From contig NZ_AP024202.1 of assembly GCF_021654855.1 (NCBI RefSeq), forward strand, positions 2,294,001-2,358,000: a stretch of DNA of 64,000 nt, in the 5' to 3' direction. The translations under genes were made by a program, and so were the position numbers. The DNA comes from Thiomicrorhabdus immobilis (lineage in GTDB: Bacteria; Pseudomonadota; Gammaproteobacteria; Thiomicrospirales; Thiomicrospiraceae). Below are positions 8,708-17,605 of this stretch, piece by piece (the stretch's first letter is position 1; every line of letters starts with the position of its first letter). The notes under the pieces are model-generated. The model was not told the origin of the DNA, made no database searches, and was given only the letters and a program-made list of their open reading frames with translations.

Positions 8708-10030
8708 ATGACCACGAATCCTTTTGAAAAACGTTTTTTGCGCGAGCGTCAAGCCCGCAAACAAGCGGAACAAATTTTAGAGCAAAAATCACTGGAACTC
8801 TACGAAAGCAATCAGGCTCTTACCCGCTTGGCTTCGGATTTGGAGCTTCAGGTTGAACAGCGTACCGCTGAGGCCGAAAAAGAGAAAAACCGCGCCCTCG
8901 CGTTAAGCAAAGCCAAATCTGAATTTGTCGCGACCATGAGCCACGAAATTCGCACCCCGATTAACGGCATTATCGGGGCGTTAAACTTGCTTGAAACCGA
9001 AATCATCTCTGAAGAGTGTCGGAGACTACTGGGGATTGCCGACCATTCCGCCAATGTTCTATTGCATGTCATCAACGATATTTTGGATTTTTCCAAAATT
9101 GAAGCCGGACAAATGAATGTTGAGAAAATCCCTTTTGATTTATACCAGGCCTGTCAAAATTCACTTCTTCCCTTTCAAGAAAAGTGTACCGAAAAAAATA
9201 TTGAATTGTGTTTTACATGGGATGAACAAATCTCACATTGGCAAATAGGCGACCCTTTTCGAATCACCCAAGTAATAAACAACTACTTAAGCAATGCGGT
9301 CAAGTTTACTGAACAAGGCAAAATCACCCTTCAAGTCGGCACTATTGATGAACAAATTCAACTCAGCATTATCGATACCGGAATCGGTATTTCCGCAGAA
9401 GGCTTAGCCAAACTCTTTATCGACTTTTCTCAAGTGGATGCCTCGACCACCCGTCAATTCGGCGGTACCGGCCTAGGACTGGTCATCTCCATGAAACTGG
9501 CTCGTCTTATGGGTGGCGATGTTGGGGTTGAAAGCACACAGGACTTTGGTTCAAAATTCTGGATTCGCCTACCCAATCAGCCAGCGGATTCGCAAACCAA
9601 ACCAACGGCAAAACCGCTTATCTCTGATTTAAAATCACAAAGCAGCACGATTTTATTAGTGGATGACAATCAGATTAACCGCCAAATAGGTCAAAAGATT
9701 TTAGAAAAGCTCGGCCATCAAGTGGATTTAGCCGAAGATGGCTTTGAAGCGGTTGCTTTGGTAAAACAGAAACAATTACATTTTTTACCCGCATATGATT
9801 TGATTTTAATGGATTGCCAAATGCCCGAAATGGATGGCTTTGAAGCGACTCGAACCATTCGTGGTTTAAAGCTTGATACACCGATCATCGCTTTAACCGC
9901 CAACACCTCTAATGAAGATAAGCAACTGGCGTTTGATAGTGGCATGAACGGTTTCCTAAGCAAACCTTTTAAAATCGATGAAATACAAAGTTTAATTCTC
10001 TCCTACCAACAAAAAAGCCAGTTGACGTAA
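8708..10030 (+). CDS. H-NOX-associated hybrid histidine kinase (HnoK-like)
   Basis: The protein is soluble (440 residues, no membrane segment). An N-terminal coiled coil (about 1-70) leads into HisKA with phospho-acceptor His79 (MSHEIRTP). An HATPase domain with DTGIGI and FGGTGLGL boxes follows, then a C-terminal receiver with Asp369 (LMDCQMPEMDG). It has no sensor domain of its own, which fits NO input from the adjacent H-NOX protein, as in HnoX/HnoK pairs. In characterised systems such kinases feed phosphorelays that control c-di-GMP turnover, motility or biofilm; no dedicated HnoB/HnoC partners are visible here. The stop codon lies inside the terminator stem at 10017-10042. Confidence 0.92.
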   Translation: MTTNPFEKRFLRERQARKQAEQILEQKSLELYESNQALTRLASDLELQVEQRTAEAEKEKNRALALSKAKSEFVATMSHEIRTPINGIIGALNLLETEIISEECRRLLGIADHSANVLLHVINDILDFSKIEAGQMNVEKIPFDLYQACQNSLLPFQEKCTEKNIELCFTWDEQISHWQIGDPFRITQVINNYLSNAVKFTEQGKITLQVGTIDEQIQLSIIDTGIGISAEGLAKLFIDFSQVDASTTRQFGGTGLGLVISMKLARLMGGDVGVESTQDFGSKFWIRLPNQPADSQTKPTAKPLISDLKSQSSTILLVDDNQINRQIGQKILEKLGHQVDLAEDGFEAVALVKQKQLHFLPAYDLILMDCQMPEMDGFEATRTIRGLKLDTPIIALTANTSNEDKQLAFDSGMNGFLSKPFKIDEIQSLILSYQQKSQLT

Positions 10031-10045
10031 TGTCAACTGGCTTTA
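10017..10045 (+). terminator. Terminator overlapping the end of the hybrid kinase gene
   Basis: GCCAGTTGAC and GTCAACTGGC form a perfect 10-bp stem around the TAA stop, followed by a short T run. Confidence 0.75.
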
Positions 10046-10084
10046 TCGGAAGCTCAAGGCATCAAAATAGACGAGCGCTTTCGC

Positions 10085-10981
10085 TTAAAAGTCCGCTCTT
10101 GGGTTAAATGGCATTTGTTCGGCCATTTTTTCATACAGCGCTTTATCTTCATCAGTGGCCGCTGGTGGTGTATGGATTTGGACAATCACATATTGATTAC
10201 CCGGTTCAGTCCCTAAACCACGCCCTTTAATTCGTAATTTTGCACCCGACTGGGTACCGGCCGCAATAGCCATTTTCACCTTACCTTTTAAGGTTGGAAT
10301 TTCAACTTTTGCCCCTAAGGCCGCTTCCCACGGAGTAATCGGCAAATCCAAATAAACATCTTTACCCTCTACTCGATAGTGAGGATGTTTTTGAAGATTG
10401 ACTTGGATAATCACATCTCCATTCGGGCCACCGTTAAAACCGCTAAAGCCTTTTCCTTTAACACGAATCTTCTGCTCTTGGGTTACCCCGGCAGGGATAC
10501 GCACCTTGATTGGCGTAGTATCGTAAGAGTAGCTACTTGAATGCGGGTTACCGGTTTGTACGTTAATGGTTCTTTCGGTACCTTCTACCGCTTCAGTCAA
10601 TGAAACCATCACTTTTACGGTTTGATCTTCACCTTTACGTGGTCGAGCTTGTTGCTGACCAAAACCACCGCCAGCAAAGCCCCCGCCCCCGCCAAACATA
10701 TCACCAAAAATATCGCCAAAATCGGCTCCACCACCGAAACCACCGCCGCCAAATCCGCCTGCACCACGTTGCTGGTAGTCAGAACCGAATTGGTCGTACA
10801 TTGAACGTTTTTCAGCATCGCTTAAGGTTTCATAAGCTTCACTGATTTCCTTAAACTTTGACTCATCTCCGGTAGGTTTATCAGGGTGATATTTTGCCGC
10901 CATTTTACGATAGGCTTTCTTAATTTCAGCATCACTCGCACTGCGAGAAACGCCTAAAATCGCATAATAATCTTTGCTCAT
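10085..10981 (-). CDS. cbpA: DnaJ-family co-chaperone CbpA
   Basis: The 298-residue protein has a J domain (about 1-67) with the HPD tripeptide at 32-34. A Gly/Phe-rich linker (about 75-115) and two C-terminal beta-sandwich DnaJ_C modules follow. The zinc-finger domain of DnaJ is missing, and the length matches CbpA/DjlA-class type II J proteins. It would stimulate DnaK ATP hydrolysis; E. coli CbpA also binds curved DNA. The partner CbpM is not seen next to it. The gene converges on the H-NOX operon. Confidence 0.9.
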   Translation of the reverse strand: MSKDYYAILGVSRSASDAEIKKAYRKMAAKYHPDKPTGDESKFKEISEAYETLSDAEKRSMYDQFGSDYQQRGAGGFGGGGFGGGADFGDIFGDMFGGGGGFAGGGFGQQQARPRKGEDQTVKVMVSLTEAVEGTERTINVQTGNPHSSSYSYDTTPIKVRIPAGVTQEQKIRVKGKGFSGFNGGPNGDVIIQVNLQKHPHYRVEGKDVYLDLPITPWEAALGAKVEIPTLKGKVKMAIAAGTQSGAKLRIKGRGLGTEPGNQYVIVQIHTPPAATDEDKALYEKMAEQMPFNPRADF

Positions 10982-11152
10982 AATGTCCTGTTATCTCTTA
11001 AATTCTTTGAATGCCTTGTAAGTAAGGGCTTTTGTGACCTTTTTCAAGGGCAATGTAATAAATTTTGAACTATTCTACCCTATGCTTACAAAACTAGATA
11101 TGGCCATAGGGCGCGCCAGACCTGACCTAAAAAAGGTTTACCCACAAAACAA

Positions 11153-11190
11153 TAAAAAAGGCCTGGGATTTTTGCAAATCACCAGGCCTA
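11153..11190 (-). terminator. Terminator after the TonB receptor built from two half-copies of the AGGCCTGG motif
   Basis: On the minus strand AGGCCTGG...CCAGGCCT form the stem with an AT-rich loop, followed by TTTTTT. It is about 30 bases beyond the receptor stop and is one of several hairpins here made from the dispersed palindrome. Confidence 0.75.
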
Positions 11191-11221
11191 ATAAACAACG
11201 TAAATTTAAACTTAAAAAGCG

Positions 11222-13408
11222 TTAAAAATCCAAACGTGCTTTCAATTGGATATTTCTACCCGTGTTCAAAGTATATCCTTTATAGGTATTCAAAAAGTCC
11301 ACATAGGCAGTATCAAATAGATTCTCAACCGCGGCAGTTAAGTGCAGCGTTTGTTTATCCAATTTCACTTGAGTTTGATAACCTAAATTCCATAACGCAT
11401 AGGCCTCGGTTGAGGCGGTTCCAATCGGCATAGTATCAAACTGAGAGAACGGCTCATAAAGTCCCGATGCGTTCTTACTGTCAACCAACTTCACACCCAA
11501 GGTGATTTTTTGCTGTTGTAAACCGGCAAAATCACTGGGCTGATAATGCACATTGATACGCAAGTTGTTTGCCGGCATTAATGGCAAGTCCTGGTTGTTT
11601 CTGGTGTCTGCACCGTCAATCAATTCCAACGCCAAATCCGTTGACCAGGCCTGGTTAAACTGATGATTTAAACTGAACTCCAAACCGTGAATCACAGCAT
11701 TGGTTTGCTGAGCCTTCATAACGGGAATCGTTGCGCCCGACTCACTGGTAGTGGTGGTTAAAGTGACACCATCGGCTTCCAACTCATTCGCCAAATAGAT
11801 ATAGTTGTCCACCCAGTTTTGATAAACCGTGGCCACCATTTGGGTTTTAGGGGTTTGCCATCTTAGTGATAAGTCTGTGTTCAATGACGTTTCCGCCTTT
11901 AAATCCGGATTACCGAGTTGATACGCCTGCACACCGCCATGTTCACCACCTGCATAAAGTTCGAAGATACTCGGGGCACGGAAACCGCTGGCTAGATTGG
12001 CCGCCACACTCCAGTTTGAATCTATGCGGTAAGTCGAGCCTAAAGAACCGCTGAAAACATCAAATGTTCGACTATTGTTTGAAGAATCAAAAATCCCCTC
12101 GTCTACAAAATGCACATTATTGCCATCCAAAGGAGCACTCACCTCATGCCAGTCATAACGAGCTCCGACTTGTAGCAACCACTTGTCATAATCGGCTTCT
12201 TCAAACAGATAAACCGCACGCTTGCTCTCATGAGCCGTTGGCGTTAATTCACCGTTCCGTAACTCCTGCTGTTTTTCGGTTAATTCAAAACCGAGTTCCC
12301 CTTCAAAATCACCCACTTTAGGGTGTTCCAAAGCCAATTTAACATCGTCACGCTTCACCAATAAATCTAAGTAGTGTGGTGTGCCTTCATCCTCTGCCAT
12401 GGTTTCATAGGGTAAATCATGTGACGCTTCCCGTGCATTACGGGTATGTGTCCAACTCGGCTTGATGACCCAATCGTTATCGGTATAGATTTCCGCTTTC
12501 AGCTGCGTTTCATCATTTTGTAGTTTTTGCCCGGAAGCGACCGCCTCAAAACCAGTACCATTATTTTCCACACCTAAATAGTTCTGTTTAGAGAGCCATT
12601 GCGTATGGCGCAATTCGATGGTTCCCCAATCTTGCTGATAGCCGAACCCGATATTTGCCGACTGGTTTTCAAAGTTGGTATTCGGCACTTCACCCACAAA
12701 TAATGGTCTATCATCTAACGGGATATCGCCTGGCGCGGTAGAGACATTCGGCACGGTAAAGTTGTCTGCAGAACGTTTAGAAATCCCCGCTTGAATCGCA
12801 AACTCTTTGGAGCCCGCGCCCACCTTGGCGCCCAACATCTTCTCTTGGTTATTGCTGTTAAATTCTGTGGCTAATTCACCCGCGGTTTTTTGGCCATAAG
12901 GCAAATCAGACTGAATCACATTGACAATCCCTCCCATCGCTTCCGCACCGTACAACACACTTTGCGGACCACGAATCACTTCGATCCGTTCCGCTAGATA
13001 AGGGTCGGTATTGGCTAGGTGGCGTGTGCCATAGGCTTGATAGTCGGTTGACTGTCCGTTGGATAATACCTTGACGCGATTACCCGTCATTCCACGGATA
13101 ACTGGCTTGCCGGATTGCGTGCCGGCCGACATATTATTGACCCCGGGAATGCTTTCCAGCATCTGCCCTAAAGAACCACTCTCGGCGGCCATCTTATCAA
13201 CACCTGCAACACTATCGATTTGCGAAGGCACTTCAAAAACCTCATGTTCATGAACGGGCGATGCGGAAACCGTAACCTCCTGCAGAAGGGTTTGCCCGCT
13301 GTCATCTTGTGATGCGTTAATATCGTTTGCTTGTTGTGCGTAGATTTCTTGAGACACCAATACGCCGCTAGCCACCAACATGGCAAGCGTAATACGATTT
13401 AATTTCAT
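11222..13408 (-). CDS. TonB-dependent outer-membrane receptor, possibly for zinc
   Basis: A signal peptide (about 1-24) precedes a TonB-box-like stretch (TLLQEVTVSA). A plug domain (about 60-170, with RGMTGNRVKVL and IEVIRGPQSVLYG) and a 22-strand barrel ending in aromatic Phe (ARLDF) follow. At 728 residues it has normal receptor length. A HEHE cluster just after the TonB box and a His-rich small protein encoded upstream resemble zinc receptors of the ZnuD type; copper or another metal is also possible. It probably forms an operon with the gene at 13495-13824. No Zur or Fur operator could be confirmed. Confidence 0.85.
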   Translation of the reverse strand: MKLNRITLAMLVASGVLVSQEIYAQQANDINASQDDSGQTLLQEVTVSASPVHEHEVFEVPSQIDSVAGVDKMAAESGSLGQMLESIPGVNNMSAGTQSGKPVIRGMTGNRVKVLSNGQSTDYQAYGTRHLANTDPYLAERIEVIRGPQSVLYGAEAMGGIVNVIQSDLPYGQKTAGELATEFNSNNQEKMLGAKVGAGSKEFAIQAGISKRSADNFTVPNVSTAPGDIPLDDRPLFVGEVPNTNFENQSANIGFGYQQDWGTIELRHTQWLSKQNYLGVENNGTGFEAVASGQKLQNDETQLKAEIYTDNDWVIKPSWTHTRNAREASHDLPYETMAEDEGTPHYLDLLVKRDDVKLALEHPKVGDFEGELGFELTEKQQELRNGELTPTAHESKRAVYLFEEADYDKWLLQVGARYDWHEVSAPLDGNNVHFVDEGIFDSSNNSRTFDVFSGSLGSTYRIDSNWSVAANLASGFRAPSIFELYAGGEHGGVQAYQLGNPDLKAETSLNTDLSLRWQTPKTQMVATVYQNWVDNYIYLANELEADGVTLTTTTSESGATIPVMKAQQTNAVIHGLEFSLNHQFNQAWSTDLALELIDGADTRNNQDLPLMPANNLRINVHYQPSDFAGLQQQKITLGVKLVDSKNASGLYEPFSQFDTMPIGTASTEAYALWNLGYQTQVKLDKQTLHLTAAVENLFDTAYVDFLNTYKGYTLNTGRNIQLKARLDF

Positions 13409-13432
13409 ATTTTTTTCCTAATTATCATGTAC

Positions 13433-13460
13433 GGTTTAAGAGCACAAATCCTCTTAAACC
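13433..13460 (-). repeat. Inverted repeat between the small His-rich gene and the TonB receptor
   Basis: GTTTAAGAG and CTCTTAAAC flank a short loop in the 86-base gap. It could act as an mRNA processing or attenuating hairpin, since there is no strong T run on the minus strand. Confidence 0.4.
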
Positions 13461-13494
13461 CTAAAAACAGTTTGTTGTTTACTTAGTTGTTTAC

Positions 13495-13824
13495 TTAATA
13501 ATCAGAAGCAGGCGGAGCCCGCCCAAAGACATGCGGTTGATAGACGGCTTCAAATACAGAGCGTAATTGAATACCGGAAGGAATAAAGGGCGCTGGCTTT
13601 TCGACTGCCGTACTAAAAGCGATCGGCTGGTCGAGAGGTTGCGCTAAGTTTTCAAAGACATCACAGCTCGCTTCATGCTGATGAAACGGATGAATTTCAG
13701 CGTGCAGCAATCCCGCCATTTGCGATAACACAAACAGCAAAACCAACACCCCCATTCCATGTCGAAAAGACCAAACAGCGTGTTTTGATTGCAGTGCTTT
13801 ATTCATAAATCGGCTAGGTCGCAT
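13495..13824 (-). CDS. Small exported or membrane-anchored His/Cys protein, candidate metal chaperone
   Basis: One hydrophobic segment (GMGVLVLLFVLSQMAGLLHA) is followed by a motif with spaced metal ligands: His-Ala-Glu-Ile-His, His-Gln-His-Glu and a Cys about four residues on. Small proteins of this layout are found beside zinc-type TonB receptors, where they are proposed periplasmic zinc-binding partners. That is an inference here, because no homology search was possible. The start is uncertain. The longest frame begins at 13875, but TATAAT overlaps that start, so ATG 13824 (or 13806) is preferred. No good ribosome site was seen. Confidence 0.6.
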   Translation of the reverse strand: MRPSRFMNKALQSKHAVWSFRHGMGVLVLLFVLSQMAGLLHAEIHPFHQHEASCDVFENLAQPLDQPIAFSTAVEKPAPFIPSGIQLRSVFEAVYQPHVFGRAPPASDY

Positions 13825-13945
13825 CAAAATAACAGTGAAAACTTCAATAAGTGAAAAAAGGTTATTATAGAGCATTCAATTACAATTAAAACCTTAATTA
13901 AAGCCCTGATTCAAGCTGGTTAACCGCGCGATGGGCAAAGCCAGA

Positions 13946-13977
13946 AGGCCTGGTTACATGTGATTTACAGGCCTGGT
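13946..13977. repeat. Two direct copies of the AGGCCTGGT core
   Basis: AGGCCTGGT at 13946-13954 and CAGGCCTGGT at 13968-13977 lie 22 bases apart in the 284-base gap before pgm. Nothing else in the gap is recognisable. Confidence 0.7.
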
Positions 13978-14108
13978 GGTTTTCGGATAATCTCGCTCAA
14001 CCGTTAGATTAATCTCAATCAATTTTTTATGTAAATTCGGCTACATCCATGTATAAAAACACGTAATATAAAGCTCACAAACTTTCAAATCATTAAAGTG
14101 AGAATAGC

Positions 14109-15749
14109 ATGGCCAACTCTCCATACGCTGGTAAAAAAGCCCCTTATAGTCTTTTGGAAAACATCCCCCTGCTAATGGCGGACTATTACAATTTAAAGCC
14201 CGACGCCAGCAATCCTGACCAGGCAGTCAGTTTTGGAACCAGTGGACACCGAGGTTGTTCAAGCAAGACCACTTTTAATGAAGACCACATTGCCGCCATT
14301 TGCCAAGCGATTGTGGAGTATCGTCGTTTACAAAACACCGTAGGGCCAATGTTTATCGGCATGGACACCCATGCGTTATCCGAAGCCGCGCACGCCACAG
14401 CCATTGAAGTGTTTGCCGCGAATAATATCAATGTCATCATTCAGTCCAATGGCCGCTATACACCAACGCCGGTCGTATCCAACGCCATTTTGCAATACAA
14501 CGAAGGACGCCAAGGCGGTCTGGCTGACGGCGTGATCATCACCCCATCACACAACCCTCCGCAAGATGGAGGGTTCAAATACAACCCGCCGACAGGTGGC
14601 CCTGCCGATACCGAAGCGACCTCTTGGATTCAAGACCGCGCCAATGCCATGATCATTGGCGGCATGAATGAGGTAAAACGTATCCCCCTCAAAGAAGCCC
14701 TGGCCTCGGAATTTGTCACCCCAACCGATTTGATTACCCCTTATGTAGAAAATCTCGACAAAGTGGTCAATATGCAAGCCATTAAAGAGGCGGGGTTAAA
14801 ATTGGCGATTGATCCAATGGGCGGTGCTGCGGTGGATTTTTGGAAACCGATCGCCGAACATTACGGACTGAACCTAGACATTGTTAACCCACAGGTGGAT
14901 GCCACCTTCTCGTTCATGCATGTCGATAAAGATGGCAAGATTCGTATGGATTGCTCATCACCCTACGCCATGGCGGGGTTGATTGGCCTAAAAGACAACT
15001 ACGACTTGGCGTTTGGCAATGACCCCGATGTCGACCGCCACGGTATTGTCACTAAATCCGTGGGATTGATGAACCCAAACCACTATTTAGCCGTGGCGAT
15101 TCAATACCTATTCAGTCACCGACCAAACTGGCCACAAAATGCCGCTGTGGGTAAAACCTTGGTATCCAGCTCGATGATCGATCGTGTCTCCAATGCGATG
15201 AACCTTAACTTGAGTGAAGTTCCGGTAGGTTTCAAATGGTTTGTAGACGGTCTGCAAACCGGAGAGTTCGGTTTTGGCGGTGAAGAATCGGCCGGAGCCT
15301 CATTCTTGCGTTTTGATGGCGGCCCATGGAGCACCGATAAAGATGGCATCATCTTAAATCTACTTGCGGCCGAAATCACGGCCGTCATGGGCAAGGATCC
15401 CGGTGAACTTTACCAAGAACTCACCGAGAAGTTCGGCAATCCGATTTACACCCGTATCGATGCGCCAGCCAATCGTGAAGAGAAAGCGATTTTAAGCAAC
15501 CTTTCGCCAGAGATGGTCAAAGCCGACACCCTTGCCGGTGAAGCGATTACCGCTAAATTGACCCATGCTCCAGGCAATGGTGCGGCGATTGGCGGTCTAA
15601 AAATCACCACCGAGAACGGCTGGTTTGCGGCACGTCCGTCTGGAACCGAAGACATCTATAAAATCTATGCCGAAAGTTTTAAAGGTCAGGCACACCTGGA
15701 TGCGATTTTAGAAGAAGCCAAGGCGATTGTCGCCGACGCTTTGAAATAG
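14109..15749 (+). CDS. pgm: Alpha-D-glucose phosphate-specific phosphoglucomutase
   Basis: The enzyme interconverts glucose 1-phosphate and glucose 6-phosphate in the cytoplasm, linking glycogen and surface-polysaccharide precursors to central carbon metabolism. At 546 residues it has the E. coli Pgm length. The phospho-serine loop [11 protein letters not shown], the metal-binding loop ([10 protein letters not shown]), the sugar-specificity loop (GGEESAG) and the phosphate-binding RPSGTED near the C-terminus are all intact. The ATG at 14109 follows GTGAGA. The rssA-like gene begins 27 bases after the stop. Confidence 0.95.
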   Translation: MANSPYAGKKAPYSLLENIPLLMADYYNLKPDASNPDQAVSFGTSGHRGCSSKTTFNEDHIAAICQAIVEYRRLQNTVGPMFIGMDTHALSEAAHATAIEVFAANNINVIIQSNGRYTPTPVVSNAILQYNEGRQGGLADGVIITPSHNPPQDGGFKYNPPTGGPADTEATSWIQDRANAMIIGGMNEVKRIPLKEALASEFVTPTDLITPYVENLDKVVNMQAIKEAGLKLAIDPMGGAAVDFWKPIAEHYGLNLDIVNPQVDATFSFMHVDKDGKIRMDCSSPYAMAGLIGLKDNYDLAFGNDPDVDRHGIVTKSVGLMNPNHYLAVAIQYLFSHRPNWPQNAAVGKTLVSSSMIDRVSNAMNLNLSEVPVGFKWFVDGLQTGEFGFGGEESAGASFLRFDGGPWSTDKDGIILNLLAAEITAVMGKDPGELYQELTEKFGNPIYTRIDAPANREEKAILSNLSPEMVKADTLAGEAITAKLTHAPGNGAAIGGLKITTENGWFAARPSGTEDIYKIYAESFKGQAHLDAILEEAKAIVADALK

Positions 15750-15776
15750 ATATTACAAGCGACCAGGCCTGCTCGA

Positions 15777-16688
15777 ATGACCAACCCCACAACAACTCAA
15801 CCCAAAAACATCTCCTTGGTTTTAGGAAGTGGAGGCGCAAGAGGCTTGGCGCATATCGGCATTATCCGCTGGCTGGAAGAACATGATTATCAAATCCAAT
15901 CCATCTCCGGCAGTTCCATCGGCGCGTTAATTGGAGGGTTATACGCCTGCGGGAAACTCGATGAGTTTGAACACTGGCTTAAAAAGCTTTCCAAATCCGA
16001 CATCCTTGCCCTATTCGACATTGCCTGGGACCGCAGTGGATTGATTAGAGGTGAAAAGCTTCATGCCGTGCTAACCAAGCTGATCGGCACCCCTAGAATT
16101 GAAGAGTTGCGTATCCCTTATACCGCGGTGGCCACCGACATCAACAATGAAAAAGAGGTTTGGTTGCAAAGCGGTGATTTGCTCCAAGCGATGCGTGCCT
16201 CCTACTCTCTACCGATGATTTTCACCCCGGTGAAATACAAAGGCTTAACCTTGATTGACGGTGGTGTAATCAACCCGGTGCCTATCGCTCCGACTTTTGG
16301 CCAAGGTAGCGACTTGACCATTGCGGTTAATCTTGGCGCAAAGCCTAAACCCCCCACCTTTGAACAAAACGCTGAAACAAAGGATGAATCTGATTGGCTT
16401 GACTTTGATGAACTGATCGCCAATATCAAAGAATTTTTCACCATAGAAAAAAAGGCGTTAAAACAATCATTTGACTGGGATGTTTACGACATCAGCAACA
16501 AGGCGTTTGACAGTATGCAAAGCAGCATTGCCCGCCAACAGCTTGCCGCCTACCCACCAGACATCACCATTGACATCCCTCGTAACGCCTGTGGCATGTT
16601 GGAATTCACCCAGGTGGAGAAGATGGTCAAACTAGGTTACGACACCGCCCAACAAACCCTTGCTGAAGATTCCGTCAATCCGGAGTAG
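15777..16688 (+). CDS. rssA: Patatin-like phospholipase (RssA family)
   Basis: The protein has 303 residues. It has the patatin oxyanion loop GSGGARG near residue 18, the nucleophile elbow GSSIG near residue 45 and the catalytic Asp in DGGVINPVP, which together form a Ser-Asp dyad. RssA-type proteins are cytoplasmic or membrane-associated; their physiological substrate is not settled. It follows pgm closely, and a partial copy of the ACCAGGCCTG motif lies at 15762-15771 between the two genes. It may be co-transcribed with the EfpL gene behind it. Confidence 0.85.
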   Translation: MTNPTTTQPKNISLVLGSGGARGLAHIGIIRWLEEHDYQIQSISGSSIGALIGGLYACGKLDEFEHWLKKLSKSDILALFDIAWDRSGLIRGEKLHAVLTKLIGTPRIEELRIPYTAVATDINNEKEVWLQSGDLLQAMRASYSLPMIFTPVKYKGLTLIDGGVINPVPIAPTFGQGSDLTIAVNLGAKPKPPTFEQNAETKDESDWLDFDELIANIKEFFTIEKKALKQSFDWDVYDISNKAFDSMQSSIARQQLAAYPPDITIDIPRNACGMLEFTQVEKMVKLGYDTAQQTLAEDSVNPE

Positions 16689-16819
16689 ACACCGACTTTG
16701 AGATGATGCACCAACGGTTTACCATCACGTTAAAAGCGCTTGCATTCCCATTTAAAACTCTCGAAAATAGCGCAAAAAATATCCATCCTATTATTACCTT
16801 ATTATTTAAAGGAATTCTC

Positions 16820-17383
16820 ATGCCTAAAATCAATGAACTTAAAAAAGGCAGTGTTGTTGAAATCAACGGCGTACCGCACATTGTGAAAACTTACGATGTA
16901 CGCAACCCGTCTTCTCGTGGCGCCTCTACCATGTATAAAGTACGTTTCAACAATTTAAAAACCGGGCAAAAAGTGGACGAAACCTTTAAAGGTGAAGACA
17001 TGATCAAAGAAGTGGAAACCACCAAGGTTTCGGTCATGTTTTCTTATATCGATGGCGACAGCTACGTGTTTATGAATAATGAGGATTACAGCCAGTACCT
17101 TTTGGCGGCAGACGAACTCGAGGATGAAAAGAAATACATCACTGAAGGCTTAAGCGGCATTACCGCCCTACTTTACGAAGACCAGATTTTAGCGATTGAA
17201 CTCCCGACCAATGTTGACCTGGAAGTGATTGAAACCAACCCTGGCACCAAAGCGACTGGGGCTGGCCGAACTAAACCTGCGGTGTTGTCTACCGGTTATG
17301 AGATTCAGGTTCCTGAATTCATCGAACCTCATGAAATCGTCAAAGTCAGCACCTTAACAGGTAAATTCCTTTCAAGAGCGTAA
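16820..17383 (+). CDS. efpL: Elongation factor P-like protein EfpL (YeiP)
   Basis: The start is ATG 16820 behind AAAGGAA, giving 187 residues; the frame is open further upstream but without coding character. It has the three-domain EF-P fold. The loop tip reads NPSSRGASTMYK, where the lysine of EF-P is replaced by arginine. This is the hallmark of the YeiP/EfpL branch, which relieves ribosome stalling without the lysylation used by EF-P. C-terminal KPAVLSTGYEIQVPEFI matches the family. A terminator hairpin follows. Confidence 0.92.
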   Translation: MPKINELKKGSVVEINGVPHIVKTYDVRNPSSRGASTMYKVRFNNLKTGQKVDETFKGEDMIKEVETTKVSVMFSYIDGDSYVFMNNEDYSQYLLAADELEDEKKYITEGLSGITALLYEDQILAIELPTNVDLEVIETNPGTKATGAGRTKPAVLSTGYEIQVPEFIEPHEIVKVSTLTGKFLSRA

Positions 17384-17444
17384 AGCTAAATCGACGGTAA
17401 AACCCATCAAAACCCACTTTTCAACCAACTCAAAATCCATTCTT

Positions 17445-17474
17445 ATCAAAGCTACCAGGCCTGGTGGCTTTGAT
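17445..17474 (+). terminator. Hairpin terminator containing the ACCAGGCCTGGT palindrome
   Basis: ATCAAAGC and GCTTTGAT flank the central palindrome (17454-17465), giving a near-perfect 30-base inverted repeat after efpL. Confidence 0.7.
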
Positions 17475-17605
17475 AATTTAGAAAAATTCTCCCTCGCACT
17501 TATACCCCATTTAAAAACTTATCTATTAATCAACGAATTTTTCTTTATTACCGCAAAGAAGCACTATAGGATTAACCCTATAAAAATTCAGGAAGTACCT
17601 TTAGG

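Noticed and set aside
11034-11225. 63-codon plus-strand frame between cbpA and the TonB receptor
   Set aside because: It spans the minus-strand terminator hairpin and is rich in Lys/Asn from AT-rich DNA; no ribosome site.
13855-13890. Zur operator before the His-rich gene
   Set aside because: The AT-rich segment has only a partial match to the Zur palindrome and does not form a convincing dyad.
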